Below, piece by piece: positions 20,791 through 32,848 of a DNA stretch of 64,000 bases (positions are counted from its first letter, which is position 1; each line of letters begins with the position of its first letter). Location: positions 1-64,000 of the forward strand of contig VDMD01000009.1 of NCBI GenBank assembly GCA_007026445.1. The letters run 5' to 3'. Source of the stretch: Schizophyllum amplum. Its lineage: Eukaryota; Basidiomycota; Agaricomycetes; Agaricales; Schizophyllaceae. A program made the position numbers and the translations under genes. The notes beneath the pieces are model-generated. The model ran no database searches, was not told the origin of the DNA, and saw only the letters and a program-made list of their open reading frames with translations.

Positions 20791-22317
20791 TCAAAACCCG
20801 TTCTGCGCGCCAGGACCCTCGCTCTGCCACTGTGCAGCAGACGACGTCGGCGCCAATTGGTGGTCGAGCTCCGAGTCGTCGGCGACACGAAAATTGTCGT
20901 TGGAGACGTTTTCGACAGAGTCGAAGCTGGTAGCAATGCTCAAGTCGACGGAGACTGCGACTTCGCTACCGGCATCTGACGCGTAATTGTGCGTGCCGTT
21001 GTATACGGCGATATGGAGGACAGACGGGTCGCTGGTGTGCTCAGTCGTGGCGGCATTTGACGAAGAAGAGGGGTCGGTTTCGGACTCGTGGCCAGTCATG
21101 ACCGGATATCCAATCGATATATCCCAGCCTTGCGCCGCGCTGTCATCTTCTATAGCGGGGTCGAGAGAATAAGTCCACGGTTCGGCTGAATGGTTGTCAA
21201 ACGTCTGCAAGTCTCGCGTAGATCAGGACTCACCATTGTTGGTAAGCCAAGCATTGTCATCGACCGAAGTGATCACCTGCTGGCTAGCGGGTGCATTGGA
21301 AGACAAGGCGAGGTAGGACTCCGACTCGTAGCCGCCCATGATCGACAGGGAGGCGGGGTACTCAATTGATACGTTGTAGCCTTTCGCTGCATTGCCGTTT
21401 CCGACATCACTGTCCAGAGAATAAGTCCACGGTTCAACGGAACCATTGTCGAACGTCTGTGCGCTACCCGTAGCGTAGGACCCGCCGGCGTTGAGCCACG
21501 TGTAGTCGCCGGCCCCAGCATCGGCGATCTCACTGGAGCTGCGGGAGAACAAGTCGGAGGTGTCAATGACGGTGCCGTCATTAGCTATGCGCAGACCATC
21601 GTTCATAGCGCTCGGACCATTACCATCGGCATGCGCAGACGCGTCGCATGCCGTGTCTGAGACCCCGCCCATTGTCTTCTGTGGCTATACATAGAACTTG
21701 AGCAAAATGGAGACCTCAGATTGAACAAGAGCACGCACCATCTCGAATTCCTGGGCGCGAAGCGCGTCCTCGCAGCGAAGTGCCCCAATCACGCCGCGAC
21801 CCTGCTCGCTGAGTGGTATATGCTGCTGGTTAGCGGATACCAGCTGGACCGTCGATGGGCCGATGGCACGGCTGCCCGCAGGCGGAGGGGTAGCCAGCAG
21901 ACTAGAGGACGCCGTTGCCGACGACGATATCGCGGGAGCGCCGATGAACGTCGACGACGCCATGGAAGGCGATTCCGTCGCAGCGATACGTGCGGGGGAC
22001 GCGAGGGACGCCGTGGACGCGGCAGAGGACGCTGTCTTCATCCTATGCGCGCGGGTATTCTTGGCCTTGCGCGAGTTCGCCGGGCACCTCCTCCTACTCT
22101 TCTCTTCCTCCCTCGCCGCCTTCGCAGCGCGCTTCAACTGCCTTGCCTCAGCCCTACGCGCCTTCTCGGCCTCAATCTCCTTCGACCTGCGGTATCTGCG
22201 GTACTGCAAAGCCTCCATATCGGCCTTCTGCTCCCAAGCCTCCTTCTCCTCGGGAGACATGTTACGCCACTCTGCGGCTATAAGAACGCTGGTAGGAGTT
22301 GTAGTGACGACCAGCAT
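20791..22317 (-). pseudogene. Decayed HMG-box paralogue, HMG2
   Basis: Exon 1 is 22317-21739, the intron 21738-21685 and exon 2 from 21684. The intron position and the AATGGGCGG context match the other HMG genes. The first half of the HMG box (the RPSN..F helix) is missing: after MLVVTTTPTS the text resumes at LIAAEWRNMSPEEKEAWEQK. Exon 2 meets an in-frame TGA at 21223-21225 (NNGES stop), after which the same frame runs on for 144 codons to 20791. The two sides of the stop are an internal ~250 bp tandem duplication (QTFDN.S.EPWTYSLD twice), and the TGA stands where the first copy has TAC. The tail keeps APTSSAAQWQSEGPGAQ. It may make a 346-residue truncated product, but DNA binding looks lost. 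Confidence 0.8.
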
Positions 22318-24351
22318 GTCGATTGATTCGATGAGAAGTGAGTCAGACGGTGTGTGCACGGACGAAAATGTCGAGAGCTGATCGTGGTCGCGGTCGAAGA
22401 GGAGATTGACGGGTCCGGGGGAATTCCCACACTCTGGGGCCAACGCCTCGTGTGGCGCGCGCATATGATCGCGGCTGTGTGTTGTTGTGGGTCCACCTCG
22501 TGCGCGGTCTTGGGGAGCTGCTCGGACCATCTCACCTCATTCCATGCCGACATAAATCAGACCAGTATTGAGCCGTGACAGCCCAAGTACTGAGCAAGAC
22601 GTCAGCCAAAGAATCAAAGACAATAGTGGCACGTACGGACGGCCATAGTATGCAGTTCCCGGCATGTGCCGGGCAGCATGTGAGACAACGAATCGATGGA
22701 CACGACTTGACCTGCAACCGCCAACTCCCGCAGGAGCCCTCCATCAGGATGTGAAGCGCTCATTATCCACGGTGAAGTACTAGGTGGGTCGCCGTGCTCA
22801 GCACGCTCAAGAGAACTTTTAAAGTAGAGCTCACGAACTCACAGGCAAAACGGCCGTCTGCGACTGCAGAGAAAAGGTGCAAGCTAGGGCTCATCCGAGG
22901 TATCTCGTGCCTAGGCAACTATTGCGTGAATAGGTCAGTTCACAACATATAGAGGGAAATCACTAGACATACAACGGAGTCCAGGCCTGATACACCCCAT
23001 GAGAACAGCTGCGTCCTGTACTAGGTGAGCGCTCAGATATGCGAGGCTTGTGGTTGGACGCTACTACTTGAACTCACAGATAAGACAAAAGCACAGTGCG
23101 AGACACGATGAGCGCGTCTGGACTATGTTCTGTCAGTCGTGACGATGTCCTGTGCCCCGTGGCGAGCTCTTCGAAGCTTGGCGACGGCGCAGCACTAGAC
23201 GCTTTCACTAGGAGCGAGGACGTTCGCAGGAGCTTGCGTCCTGTCGACACTATCGCCCCGGCTGAGGTACTGAGAGCGCGGATTGACGCCGAATGACGCC
23301 GAATGTCTCTTCTTCTGCCCGCGACGAAGGATAGTGAAGGCTGGTGTGTTCGAGTATTTTCGCAAAGAATTTATGGCTCTTTTTTGCCTGACTCTCCCGC
23401 CAGCGAACGAACGAGGGGTGCATTCAGGTGGACATTCAACCCTATTCAGCCTCCACGTCACACGGTCGGACCGTGACTGTCAGCGGATTCCTCCGGCAAT
23501 CCCCTGGACCGCTTCTTGTCTCTTGCATCCAAGTTGCGTCCATCAACAAGTATTCGACAGAATCAGCGCCTATTCTACGACTACGATGGACATGCTTGGC
23601 ATACTTGCGCTCTTGGCGAGTCTGCTCACGGACTCAGCGCCCCATGTTCCGAGTCGAACGTCAAATGAAGTGGCAGGAAGTCTGACTCTTTGTGCAGTAT
23701 GTCCCCCATAACATCAAGTCAAGCATTTCTGCCGCTGCGTTCGACCTCTACGAACTTTTTGCGGGATACTCTACGAACCTCTGCGCTCTCTTCCAGGACC
23801 TGCGCGCATCTGGGACTCTGACGAGCATGTCGCGCGAATACGCGTAACAGGAGAAGTCCGAGCAGAGCATATCTGACTCAGGTGCGTTGGCGGAGCAGTC
23901 AGCCAGCAACATACTGATTGCTTCCCTTAGGTTACGATCTCCTTCATGTCTGGCGGCGACTAGAGGTCGTCTACCGCCCTCATTATGCATATCGGCCCCC
24001 TCCAGAAATGATTTTGCTGTCAACGTCTACGTCAATATATGTCTCCCCCTCTTCGACATCATTGTGTTGAGCAACAATCACTTCGCCACTTGCTTTCATA
24101 TCTTCGTTTCCTATTTCTACAAGAACGCTCGAATTGGACACGTATACATCGACCTCGAGTTCTTGACATCTACCTTGCTTCCTTGTTCACCCCCACGGCA
24201 CGACCGCTCACTCTACGACTTTGATTTCTTTGAGATAATCATGAAGAACGTTTTCGCGACCTCGTCTGAAATTTACAAGTTTAAATGGCCGAAGTACGTC
24301 ACCGACCAATGCAAGGCAGCACTTTCAATCTCACAACAACAGTGATACGTC
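22318..24351. other. HMG2 upstream region and spacer
   Basis: 22420-22510 is a diverged copy of the conserved HMG leader. 22560-23090 has the intron-like signals described for the HMG1 unit (minus strand; donors GTACGT near 22637 and GTGAGTTCGTGAGC near 22848). 23280-23560 is related to 29.55-29.80 kb (RRI..AGVF.YF.K.FM.L on the + strand) and to 37.8-38.1 kb. 23700-24350 holds no recognised gene; its end is the 3' region of the dehydrogenase. Confidence 0.5.
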
Positions 24352-25190
24352 TCATATCATCTCCGCCCCGCCAGTCGCGGAGATCGTTTGCCCCGTCACC
24401 CACCTCGAGTTCTCCTGCGCCAGCCATACCACAATGGGCGCCACATCCCCCGGAACCCCCACCCGATGCTGCATCGCCGTCCTCTGCTTCAACGCCACCA
24501 ATATGTCCTCCGGCATCCGCTCGAACATTTCGCTCACCACCGGCCCCGGCGCCACGCAATTCACCGAGTGCCCCGCGGCCCCCAGCTCCGCCGCGCACGC
24601 CCGCGTGAACCCCTCCACCGCCGCCTTGCTCGCCCCGTACAGCGTGTGGTGCGGATACCCGCTCCGTGCGGCGACGGAGGAGATGTTGACGATTCGTGCG
24701 TGGGCGCGGAGGTAGGGCACGACGGCCTCGGTCATGAGGATGATTGCCCGGACGTTTATGTCGAAGACGTGCGCGTAGTCAGCGGCGGTGGTGCCGGGCA
24801 GCGGGCGCGCGACGCCGATGCCGGCATTGTTGATGAGGATATCGATGGTGGGGGTGGAGAATGCGGCGAGAGTGGCGGCAATGATGATGGCGGGGGACTC
24901 GGGGAGGCGAAGGTCGGCGCGGACGGTTGCGGCAGCGGCGCCGTTGTCCAGGGCAATTATCCGGGCGGCGAGAGCGTTGGCTAACGCTGTGCTGGAATCC
25001 GAAGTGTAGGTGATCATGACCTGGATGGGTGAATGTGAATGTGTGATTCATGGGACCAGGCGGGCTCGCGCACCTTGGCACCGTTCTTCGCCAACTCCCA
25101 AGCAATCTCCTCGCCGATGCCTCTCGAGGCGCCTGTGACGATGGCCACCTTCCCACTGAGGATTCTGTTCGTGAGGTCGGCCGTCGACAT
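24352..25190 (-). CDS. Short-chain dehydrogenase/reductase, copy A
   Basis: NAD(P)-dependent classical SDR, probably a 3-oxoacyl-ACP-reductase-like or related oxidoreductase; substrate unknown. Exon 1 is 25190-25074, the intron 25073-25021 (GTGCGC..CCAG) and exon 2 25020-24352, encoding 261 residues. It has the cofactor motif TGASRGIG (19-26), NNAG (103-106), Ser at 153/154, and the catalytic YGASK (Tyr167, Lys171). The C-terminus [13 protein letters not shown] is typical. The intron lies at the same place as in copy B (49674-50490) and in the remnant at 44.2-44.6 kb. It lies upstream of the HMG2 unit on the same strand. Confidence 0.92.
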
Positions 25191-26701
25191 GCCAAGGTAG
25201 GAGATGTATCAAATGCTTGGAAGAGATGGATAAGTATGCGGGCTGGATCGCAGAGCGGCAGTTCATATATATGTTAGATCCAGCTCGTCAGAGACTCACA
25301 GGGAGTGATCTTGTCGTCTCATTTCTCGGGATGAGATGCCCGTTTTCTGCGCTGGCGCCTGCCTATGGTCTTCCATACTCCGCAGACGTCGGAGTAAACA
25401 ACGACACTCGTTATCAGCTCTTGTGCGCTGACTTCGTCAATCCGATGTCGCATACAGACTTCTTTTCATATACCCTGTACACGGTCAGCTATAAAGGGGG
25501 ACCAACGAACCGATAGCTCACCTGCAGACGGCATAGCACGCTCAAGATGCGGTAACGTCTGCTTTACATAAGTTCAAGGAGGTCAAGAGAGAAGGCACGA
25601 AATTGTGCTATGTTCTCTGCAGGTGGCCGGAATGGTATTGTGCACGGCAGGTCGTGCAGCAGCGGCAAAGCAGCTTCGAAACAGCGAGAATGAGACTCAA
25701 CGCAGGGCGACCGGCGTATGGTCCCTAAATGAGCATGGTTGAGAACTCGCACATCATACAATATAGGGTCACTTTGCCAAAGTTGAAGTCAGGGTTGAAA
25801 TATGAACATGCACCAGCGAATTCCGGCAATTGCCGTGGACTGCCCGTAGAGGCTTAGAGCCTCAAGGTTCAGACTTCGGCAGCCCTCATAGCGGCTCATA
25901 GGAGCCAGCTGAGAAGAGACCATATAGAGTTGTACCGAATTGCATTGAAGAATATCGCATATATACGCCGCCGTAGCATAGGCCTGAGACTCCCAGTGCC
26001 CATGTCCGCTGAGTTGCCAATTTTGATTGCTCTTCGCAGGAGCCCATCCGCTGAATCACCTCCAGTTTGCGTTAACTCTCCCACCTCCCGTCCTCGCGCG
26101 TTGCTGTCATCCGCTTGTATGGGTCGTCACCTTCGTAGCCTCGACGCTTAAGCGACGCCTGGTGTTCCGCGTTACCACTCCTCGCCTTATGCGGATACGC
26201 GAGCGTCCTTCTTCTGCTCGGTCCGCAGTCGCGGAGGGCCCGTATTGACCATTGCGTCGTCCGTTGCCGCTTGCTCGCATTCGCCGCTGTGCAGTGAGAT
26301 CACCGCCAATTGGCGGTGCACCCGCGCGCAACCTCGTCTGGCTCTATCGTGTTTGAGAGCGAGAGTATGCGGCGAAAGACAGGATTTGGCGAAGTCGCGA
26401 AAGCAGGCTGGGAAACCGTCGAAGCGATTGTCGACGAGTCACATGTCGCATCCATCGTTGCTGATCGCCTTGACGCCGAAGATCTTGACGCGCCGGAAGC
26501 ATCAGCAGCGACTGAGCAGCAAAGCTCAGCCGCCATAAGTACTCCTCCAAAACATCGTTCGATACATCACAGTCCTGGGCGAATTATCAGTGTCACTCTT
26601 GTCTGCGATGCAGAGAACCAACTGACCTTATTCTCCCTCCTCGCGTGCGTGAAGGATGCCATTCGCATCCTTCACTGAAGGGCGTTCGTTGTGAACGCCC
26701 T
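25191..26701. repeat. Spacer and HMG 3'-flank module, copy 3 (reverse)
   Basis: 25191-25900 has no recognised gene. 25920-26701 is the HMG 3'-flank module in reverse orientation, ending at the HMG3 stop. Here the small conserved frame of the module is read on the minus strand and is broken after EPDEVARG by a 1 bp difference. The hairpin-like AAGGATGC..GCATCCTT and GGGCGTTC..GAACGCCC pair (about 26655-26705) sits just after the HMG3 stop and may form the 3' end of its mRNA. Confidence 0.55.
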
Positions 26702-28552
26702 TCACAGCGCGCCGTGAGCGCCCGGACCCTCGCCCTGCCACTGAGCAGGGGACAGCGTCGGCGCGAGCGGGTTGACATACTCCGATTCCCAGTCTTCGAC
26801 AATAACACCATCATCGCAGTTGAAGTCGAGTTTGGAGCTGGGACGGAAACCAGACTCGGCGCCAAAGTCAGCGCCAAGACCCGCACCAGTCCCATAACCG
26901 TGAGTTCCGTTGTAGTCGGTGCCCTGGGAGACGAACGAAGCGTTCGACGAGCCACTGGTCGAGGCGTACTCGGGCCCATACGAGGCATAACCCGTGTCGT
27001 GCGTTCGCGACGCAGCCGTCATGTCGGGAATAGACGTTGAGCGAGACGACAAGTTGTCGGATGGCGCGTGCGAATAGTACTGGTAGTCGCCGGCCTCGCA
27101 CTCGCACGATTGCGGAAATCCAGTCGACATGTCGTAGCCGTTCCCGGCCGCGCTGCCGGTTCCATACGCCGGGTTCTGCTCGAACACCGACGGCTGAGCC
27201 GATCCATTGTCCAACGACGGCACGTCATGTGTAGAGGAGGCCTCGCCGACACTGTTCCGCCATTCACTGACACCGGTCCTAGCGTCAGGGAGCTCTGTGT
27301 TGGGACCAAACCAGTCGGGCGCGATGACGGCATTGCCGGCGTTATGAACGACACCTTGACCATTCAAGCCATCAAAGGCGCCGGCGGTGCTCAGACCACC
27401 ATTGTCTGCATGCGCAGCTGCGCCGGTCGAGCCCAAGTGATAAAGGATACCATTCTTCGCCTCAAGCCCTGACGATTTGCCCATTGTGTGCAACCGATGC
27501 TATATAAGGCGTGAGCAAGACTGAGGGAGAGATTAGAATGTTGCACACACCAGCAAGTATCTCTCGTAGCGCAGTGGGTCCTCGCGGTCAGCCGCTTCGC
27601 GATCGTTGTCGCTGGGCAGCGTTTGCTGGTGGATCGCATAATCGACAGGGTGGTTGCCCGCAGGCGGAGGAGGCGTGGGCAGTAGACTCGATGGCGCCGT
27701 CGAAGGCGAGCGCATCGGGAGCGGGCCGGCATAGAAAGGCGACGTCGTATTATACCACTCGAAGGAGGCAGCGCTCGGCATGGTGGGCGCGACAGACGCC
27801 ATGGAGGCGTCGGCAGACAGCGTTCGAGTCGTCTTGCGCAGGGGAAGGCCCTTAGTCTGGCGGCCTGCGCTCGGCGCCATGTCGTACGACTGGTAGGCGG
27901 CGCTCGGTGTGGTCGACGCGATATAGGCCATGGAGACGTCGTCGGCGATCGTCTTCCTCTTACGCGGGCGGCTGCTCTTGATCGGGGGGCCTGTGTACGG
28001 CGCCATGTAGTATGCGTCGTACGCATCGGAGGCGGCGGCGGCGGTGGATGCGACAGAAGCCATAGAGGCGTCGGTGGCGATCTCGCGAGGGCGCGTGCTC
28101 TTGATTGGGGGGCCCGTAATCGACGCCATGTCGTACGCATCGGATGCGGCGGCGGTGGGCGCGACGGAAGGCATGGAGGCGTCGGCGGCGGTCTTCTTCT
28201 TCTTGCGAGGGCGGGTGGTCTCGGCGTTGGGGCCTGCACTCTTCTCGCTCTCTTTCATCGCCGCTGTCTCTGCGGCCTTCTGCGCCCTCTTCGCCTTGCT
28301 TTGGGGTTGGTATTTGTAGCCGGGGTGCTTCTCTTCGTGCTCCAGCTTCTCCCACTCGGCCTTCCTTCGCCACTCCTTCTTCTCCTTGGGAGGCAACATC
28401 TTCCATGCGCGCGATATCAACCCACTGATTTCTCGCGTCGGCTTGCCTTTATATTCTTCATTCTTTCGCGTTTCGCTGCGGAAAAGGAAGAAGCAATTCG
28501 ACGGCCGCCTGATGTGCTCCTCCTCCGTGGCAGGGGATGCAGAATTAGACAT
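26702..28552 (-). CDS. HMG-box (MATA_HMG type) transcription factor, HMG3
   Basis: Inverted partner of HMG1. Exons 28552-27551 and 27499-26702 with a 51 bp intron (27550-27500) give 599 residues. The HMG box (about residues 13-85) is closer to the family consensus: HIRRPSNCFFLFRSE, WKMLPPKEKKEWRRKAE. It is followed by four ~40-residue RPRK/ASVAST modules, a S/G/Y-rich half and the C-terminal ESEYVNPLAPTLSPAQWQGE. Flanking DNA is almost identical to that of HMG1, yet 21 of about 74 box residues differ. It belongs to the HMG1/3/4 subgroup. Predicted nuclear regulator; targets unknown. Confidence 0.88.
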
Positions 28553-28740
28553 GACGAGTCGGCTGGATGGGTGTCCGAGCGAAGATGTCGAGCGTCGATG
28601 GTGGTCGCGGCTGAGCTGAAGAAAAAATGCGCCAGTGCCCGAGGAAAGTTCCCACCCTCTGTGGCCACATCCTCGTGTTGCGCGCGCATGTGATCGCAAT
28701 TGTTTGTGGGTCGTTATGGGTCCACCTCGTGCGCGCGCCG
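28553..28740 (-). promoter_or_regulatory. Conserved HMG 5' leader/promoter block (HMG3)
   Basis: One difference from the HMG1 leader over about 245 bp up to position 28793, including the ACCCATAACGACCCACAAAC and GGTGGGAACTTTCCTCGG strings. The two genes should share transcription control unless more distant DNA matters. Confidence 0.7.
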
Positions 28741-30859
28741 CTCAGAATGTCGCGCTCCATTCTACGGGCTAGCGACCACAAAAATCGAGCCGTCAGTGCA
28801 CTGCGATGGCCTGCATGATGTCAGCCAAAAGAAAAGCAAAATAACGGGACGTACAGACGGGCCACGATATGTTCGTCGGCAGGTGCCGAGCAGATATATC
28901 GGATACTGAAGCGACGGACGCGACTTGACCAGTGACCGTCATCACCAGATGAAAATCGTCGTAACTGCGTAAAGCGCTCTCATCGGGCGAGCTTCCAGGT
29001 GAGTAGCCGTCTTCCACATGCATGGAAATAAACGGTACAGGCTTATGGACTCACAGCCTACGCTCAACGGCCTCTGCTGCAGCGCGCCAATGCCAGCGGA
29101 ATAACGAACCAGGCGGCTCGCGGATATGCATTCCTGCATAGGTAGGTCAGTCTATAGCACATCATAAGATTAAACTATACGCACGCGACAGCGAGACTGG
29201 GCTTGATGCAGCAACTCCCTGTAAGGGTGGGCAGATGCGCCTATGCTCTGTACCCTGTCAGCTTCAGTGAACATGGCGTCGACCAACTTCGGAAAACCCT
29301 TGGACTCACAAGGCGCTCAAGACTGCGTGGAAGACGATGCTGGCTGTCGAATGCATAGTGAGCTGTCTTGCCCTACGCGACGAAGTTGCGTGCGCTGTGA
29401 TTCTTCTCGCGCCCAGAGAAGTAGCACCTTATTCCTCTGCCAGAGTGCGCATGTATTTGCTGAGGATCACGCGTCGTGTTGTGTTTGAAGCTGCCCGTGC
29501 TTCCTGGACATGGGCCGAGATACTCATAGCGCGCGGAATCGGCGCGGACTGGCGCCGATGTCTTTGCCTGAGCCTGGGACGAAGGATATTGGAAGCAGGT
29601 GTGTTTGCGTATTTTTGCAAAGGATTTATGACCCTTCTGCAGCCCTTCTGCCCGACTCTGCAGCTACGAAAACGAATCTCTGAGGCGCGGGCAGGATTCA
29701 GCCTCCAAATCACGCGATCGGGCGCGGTCTGACCCCCGGATTATGCCGACGATTCGTTTCCGCCGGGCCGCTTCTTGTCTCCTGCGTTCATCAGCGAGTC
29801 GTCTCGACCTCCGCCTGCCTCACTCCTGCAAGTTCCTTTCTCGACCCTCCAGCTCGGACAGCATACAAGACTGGGCGCCTGGTATCCGAACCTACGTCAA
29901 GCGCCAGGTCCTCCGAGCTCATATCGTGTATCTTCGTCTTGAAGCCAGGACTGCCATTACCAAGTCGCCCTCAAGTTTACTCTACTTACCCCTGTGCGTT
30001 TCTGGGACCCGATTGCGTTTCTTCCCTTCTCAGCGTGCTTGGACCCTGAGGAGCACGCCGCGTGGCCAGGTCGAGCAGAAGGAGAACCTCAAGATACGTA
30101 AACCTCAGGTGCGTTTGCCGATGCAGCAAGCGGGCGTCATGTTGACCGTGTATACGCTTAGATCCCGATCATTGTCACCTCCGACAGCATGCAGTGGCCC
30201 TCCGTCGAACTATCGAGCCCCCCGGAACGACGCCGCCGGTACTCTCGTCTCCTGGATGTACCTTCCGCTCTCCTGCTTCAAGTTGCGTCTACGCCGTTAC
30301 CGCCGACATCACGCCCGGGGCGCCTCCCCCCAGGGTCCGACCAACGAGGACTAGGCACTCATGTTCGCACTATCGTCAAGGCCTACGTGCATGGCGCGAG
30401 ACAATTACTCCCCCCACTCGCTTTCGCGCCATCAGCTCCGACTTGTGCAGGGTGTTCTACCTTCGCGAACCATCAGTACGATGTCCCTCTTACCAGCACA
30501 GTCCGACCAACCACATCAACAGTTTCATGCGCGCGAACGTCGTGGACCACTGCGTTGCCCTCCAATCCCCCAAAAAGGCCCTCTTCCGCCCCTTCGTATA
30601 CACTCTCTTCAAAACCGCTTTACGCTGCTTCCCCGGTCCATCGTCGACGTCCCATCAATTTGGCTGATTCGTTGCTGCTCGGGCTAACTGGAGAATAAGC
30701 GCCAGTGACAGTGTTACTAGTATCTCTGAGCGTCTCCTCATCCGTCGCTGGCGCTCCCTTGTCTTTCGTAGGCTCACCTTTGCCTTCGAGCGCTTCTTCT
30801 GTCATTGGCGTTGCGCAGGGTTCATCACGAGGGAGTCCGGCCGCGATGTTGAAGGATGT

Positions 30860-31494
30860 TACCTGGTGTCCCGCAACCGCGGTTCTGAAATCGTGCGCTG
30901 ACTAAGCAGCCGCTTTGACACATGGGTGGCAAGGCCATCGAAAGGCGTTGTGCGCCCGTTTCTGGCTTCCGTTGCCCTCATAGACGGCGGGAAAAATTCG
31001 GGGGAGGTCTTTGGGTGTCTTAAAGTCCTTGGATGACAGGGGCACGACACCCCTGCGCGGGGGACCGACGGAAAGGGTTGAGCCCTTTGTTGACCCATGT
31101 TTGTTAGTGCACGTCCCCCGCCGACTACTGTAGAAGGATTGGGGGCCAGGATGGTCTCAAAACCACCTGGGGAGTATGGCATTCCTTGAGTTATTTGCAG
31201 CTGACAGAAAGGATTGGCGTCAAACGCCCTCGGTCTGAAGGAATTTGCTCGGCTTTCGGGGGAAGGGCGAGAGGCGACATTGCCAACGTTGCCACCCCTT
31301 TCTGAAGACATTTACGGCAAATCGGTTCTGTTTGTTGCATTGAACTTATCATTATGCACTATCTCCCAAAATTTCGGACGCGTATCCCCCGTCAACACTA
31401 AACCCGAAAACTTGCCAGCTGGCGAGGCAGGTCGAGCCGTGGGAAGCTCACGGTGATGGCTGATCGGTGGGCCAGCGTTGCGGGACACCATTCC
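30860..31494. mobile_element. 635 bp non-autonomous element with 5 bp target duplication
   Basis: Bounded by GATGT on both sides (30855-30859 and 31495-31499). The ends share a 14 bp inverted repeat, TGGTGTCCCGCAAC, four bases inside each boundary. The left arm has the uninterrupted site at about 3745-3765. No transposase is encoded; a minus-strand frame of about 150 residues looks like chance. The superfamily is not assigned. Confidence 0.85.
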
Positions 31495-32087
31495 GATGTA
31501 TCAGCAGCGCATGTTCTACCTACCAGGTGTATTCGTGCCACCCAACCCTATGGTATCTACAACAGTATTTGGATCGTCAATGCCCATCTGTTTACTAGTT
31601 CTTGTCGGCCTGCTATCCTTGTACGACGACCTTGCACATGGTATAGAGGAGTCCTTCGTCTGTCGCGGTCTCTGAGTCCGTATATCTCGTTGCAGGTATA
31701 GCCTGGACGCCAGTAACGCTAGCGCTATCAGTATAGAGTCATCGACCTGATTTCTGTCTTACGTGTGGATAGAACATGTACTTGCAGCCTAAGTACGATC
31801 GTCGGTACATAATCATGTCAGCGAGCTCTGATTATGTTGAGACTCTCTTCCTCCAAGTAACACCCACTATAAGCGTGGGAAGGTAGCCCCTCTCGCTTGC
31901 ATTACCTTTCTCACGGGTCTTGCAGCTGCCTAATATGTATATACAACTTTTGTGTCATATACGCACACATTACATAGAAACTGACGACTCAGCGATCACT
32001 GTACTTATGCCCTCTGGACGCGTACCAAGGCCGCTGACTTCTGCCAGTGAGTCGATGGGATTTGCCCGCGGTTATTCATGTTGACGA

Positions 32088-32200
32088 TCAAGAGTGGGTC
32101 AAGACTCAAGACTGCGAAGAGTGGGTCAAGAGAACTGCGAAGAGTGGGTCAATGAGACTGCGAAGAGTGGGTCAATGCTCAAGACTGCGAAGGTGCCCTG
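32088..32200. repeat. Minisatellite, four copies (right arm)
   Basis: Reverse-complement counterpart of 2828-2947 with one unit fewer (core GACTGCGAAGAGTGGGTCAA). Confidence 0.85.
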
Positions 32201-32848
32201 CCGGCATGGTGCGTATGCCATCTTGACCATCCTTACCTCTCCTTACCTGTAGCCAAGGGACGCCGTGATTGTCACAGCGGCACAACTGCTCTGCATTGCG
32301 CCGCTAGCGTTCGTCGACGGCCCTCTCCCAGCCCTCTCCTCAAACATTTACATGACCAGACGCACATGAGGGTACGTACGACACTCAATTATACTTCATC
32401 GCACCACTGCTGCAGCTTCCCGTTGCCACGACCCACAACTCGCGCGGTGATGTCCTGCTATGGATTACCCCACAATTAGCGGCATGGACGCGCAACCCTC
32501 GCGGCTGGCCGAGAAGTCGCCGCCTCTCTACGCCTTCCACAGACCTGCCGCATAGCACATCCGCGCAGCCGATATCGGGGGCGCGTTTGCTACGAGACGT
32601 CCGATTACTCGATCGGACTCTGCCTTGGGAGACTATGGATATCCCGCAACTAGCGGCATCGACGCGCAACCCTCGCGGTTGGCCGAGAAGTCTCAGCGTC
32701 TACGTCTTCTACATACCTGCCGAGAGCTTGCGTGTGCTCGTACTTTCTCAGATAAATAGCAACGCATCGTTGTGGCCATGATCTTTTTAACTCTCCCACT
32801 CACATCTCACTCACCAATACCTTTACTCGCCCTCACCCTTCATCCACA

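Larger units (their letters stand above)
28741..32848. other. HMG3 upstream region and spacer to O-methyltransferase copy 4
   Basis: Inverted copy of 2186-5840. Intron-like signals on the minus strand lie at about 28854-28811 and in 29.0-29.4 kb. Long open frames at 29337-29732 and 29743-30354 (+) mirror those of the left arm but have no family match. 30240-30620 differs from the left arm. It also contains a 635 bp element (30860-31494), the empty TA site of the left-arm MITE (about 31971) and the four-copy minisatellite (32088-32200). No intact gene is seen. Confidence 0.55.

Noticed and set aside
21205..21233. A 29 bp intron that would skip the TGA in HMG2
   Set aside because: It has GT..AG ends, but it is far shorter than other introns here and removing it shifts the frame into another stop.
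30864..31490. Solo LTR (TG..CA ends with 5 bp duplication)
   Set aside because: The GATGT duplication lies four bases outside the TG and CA on each side, so the ends do not fit an LTR insertion.
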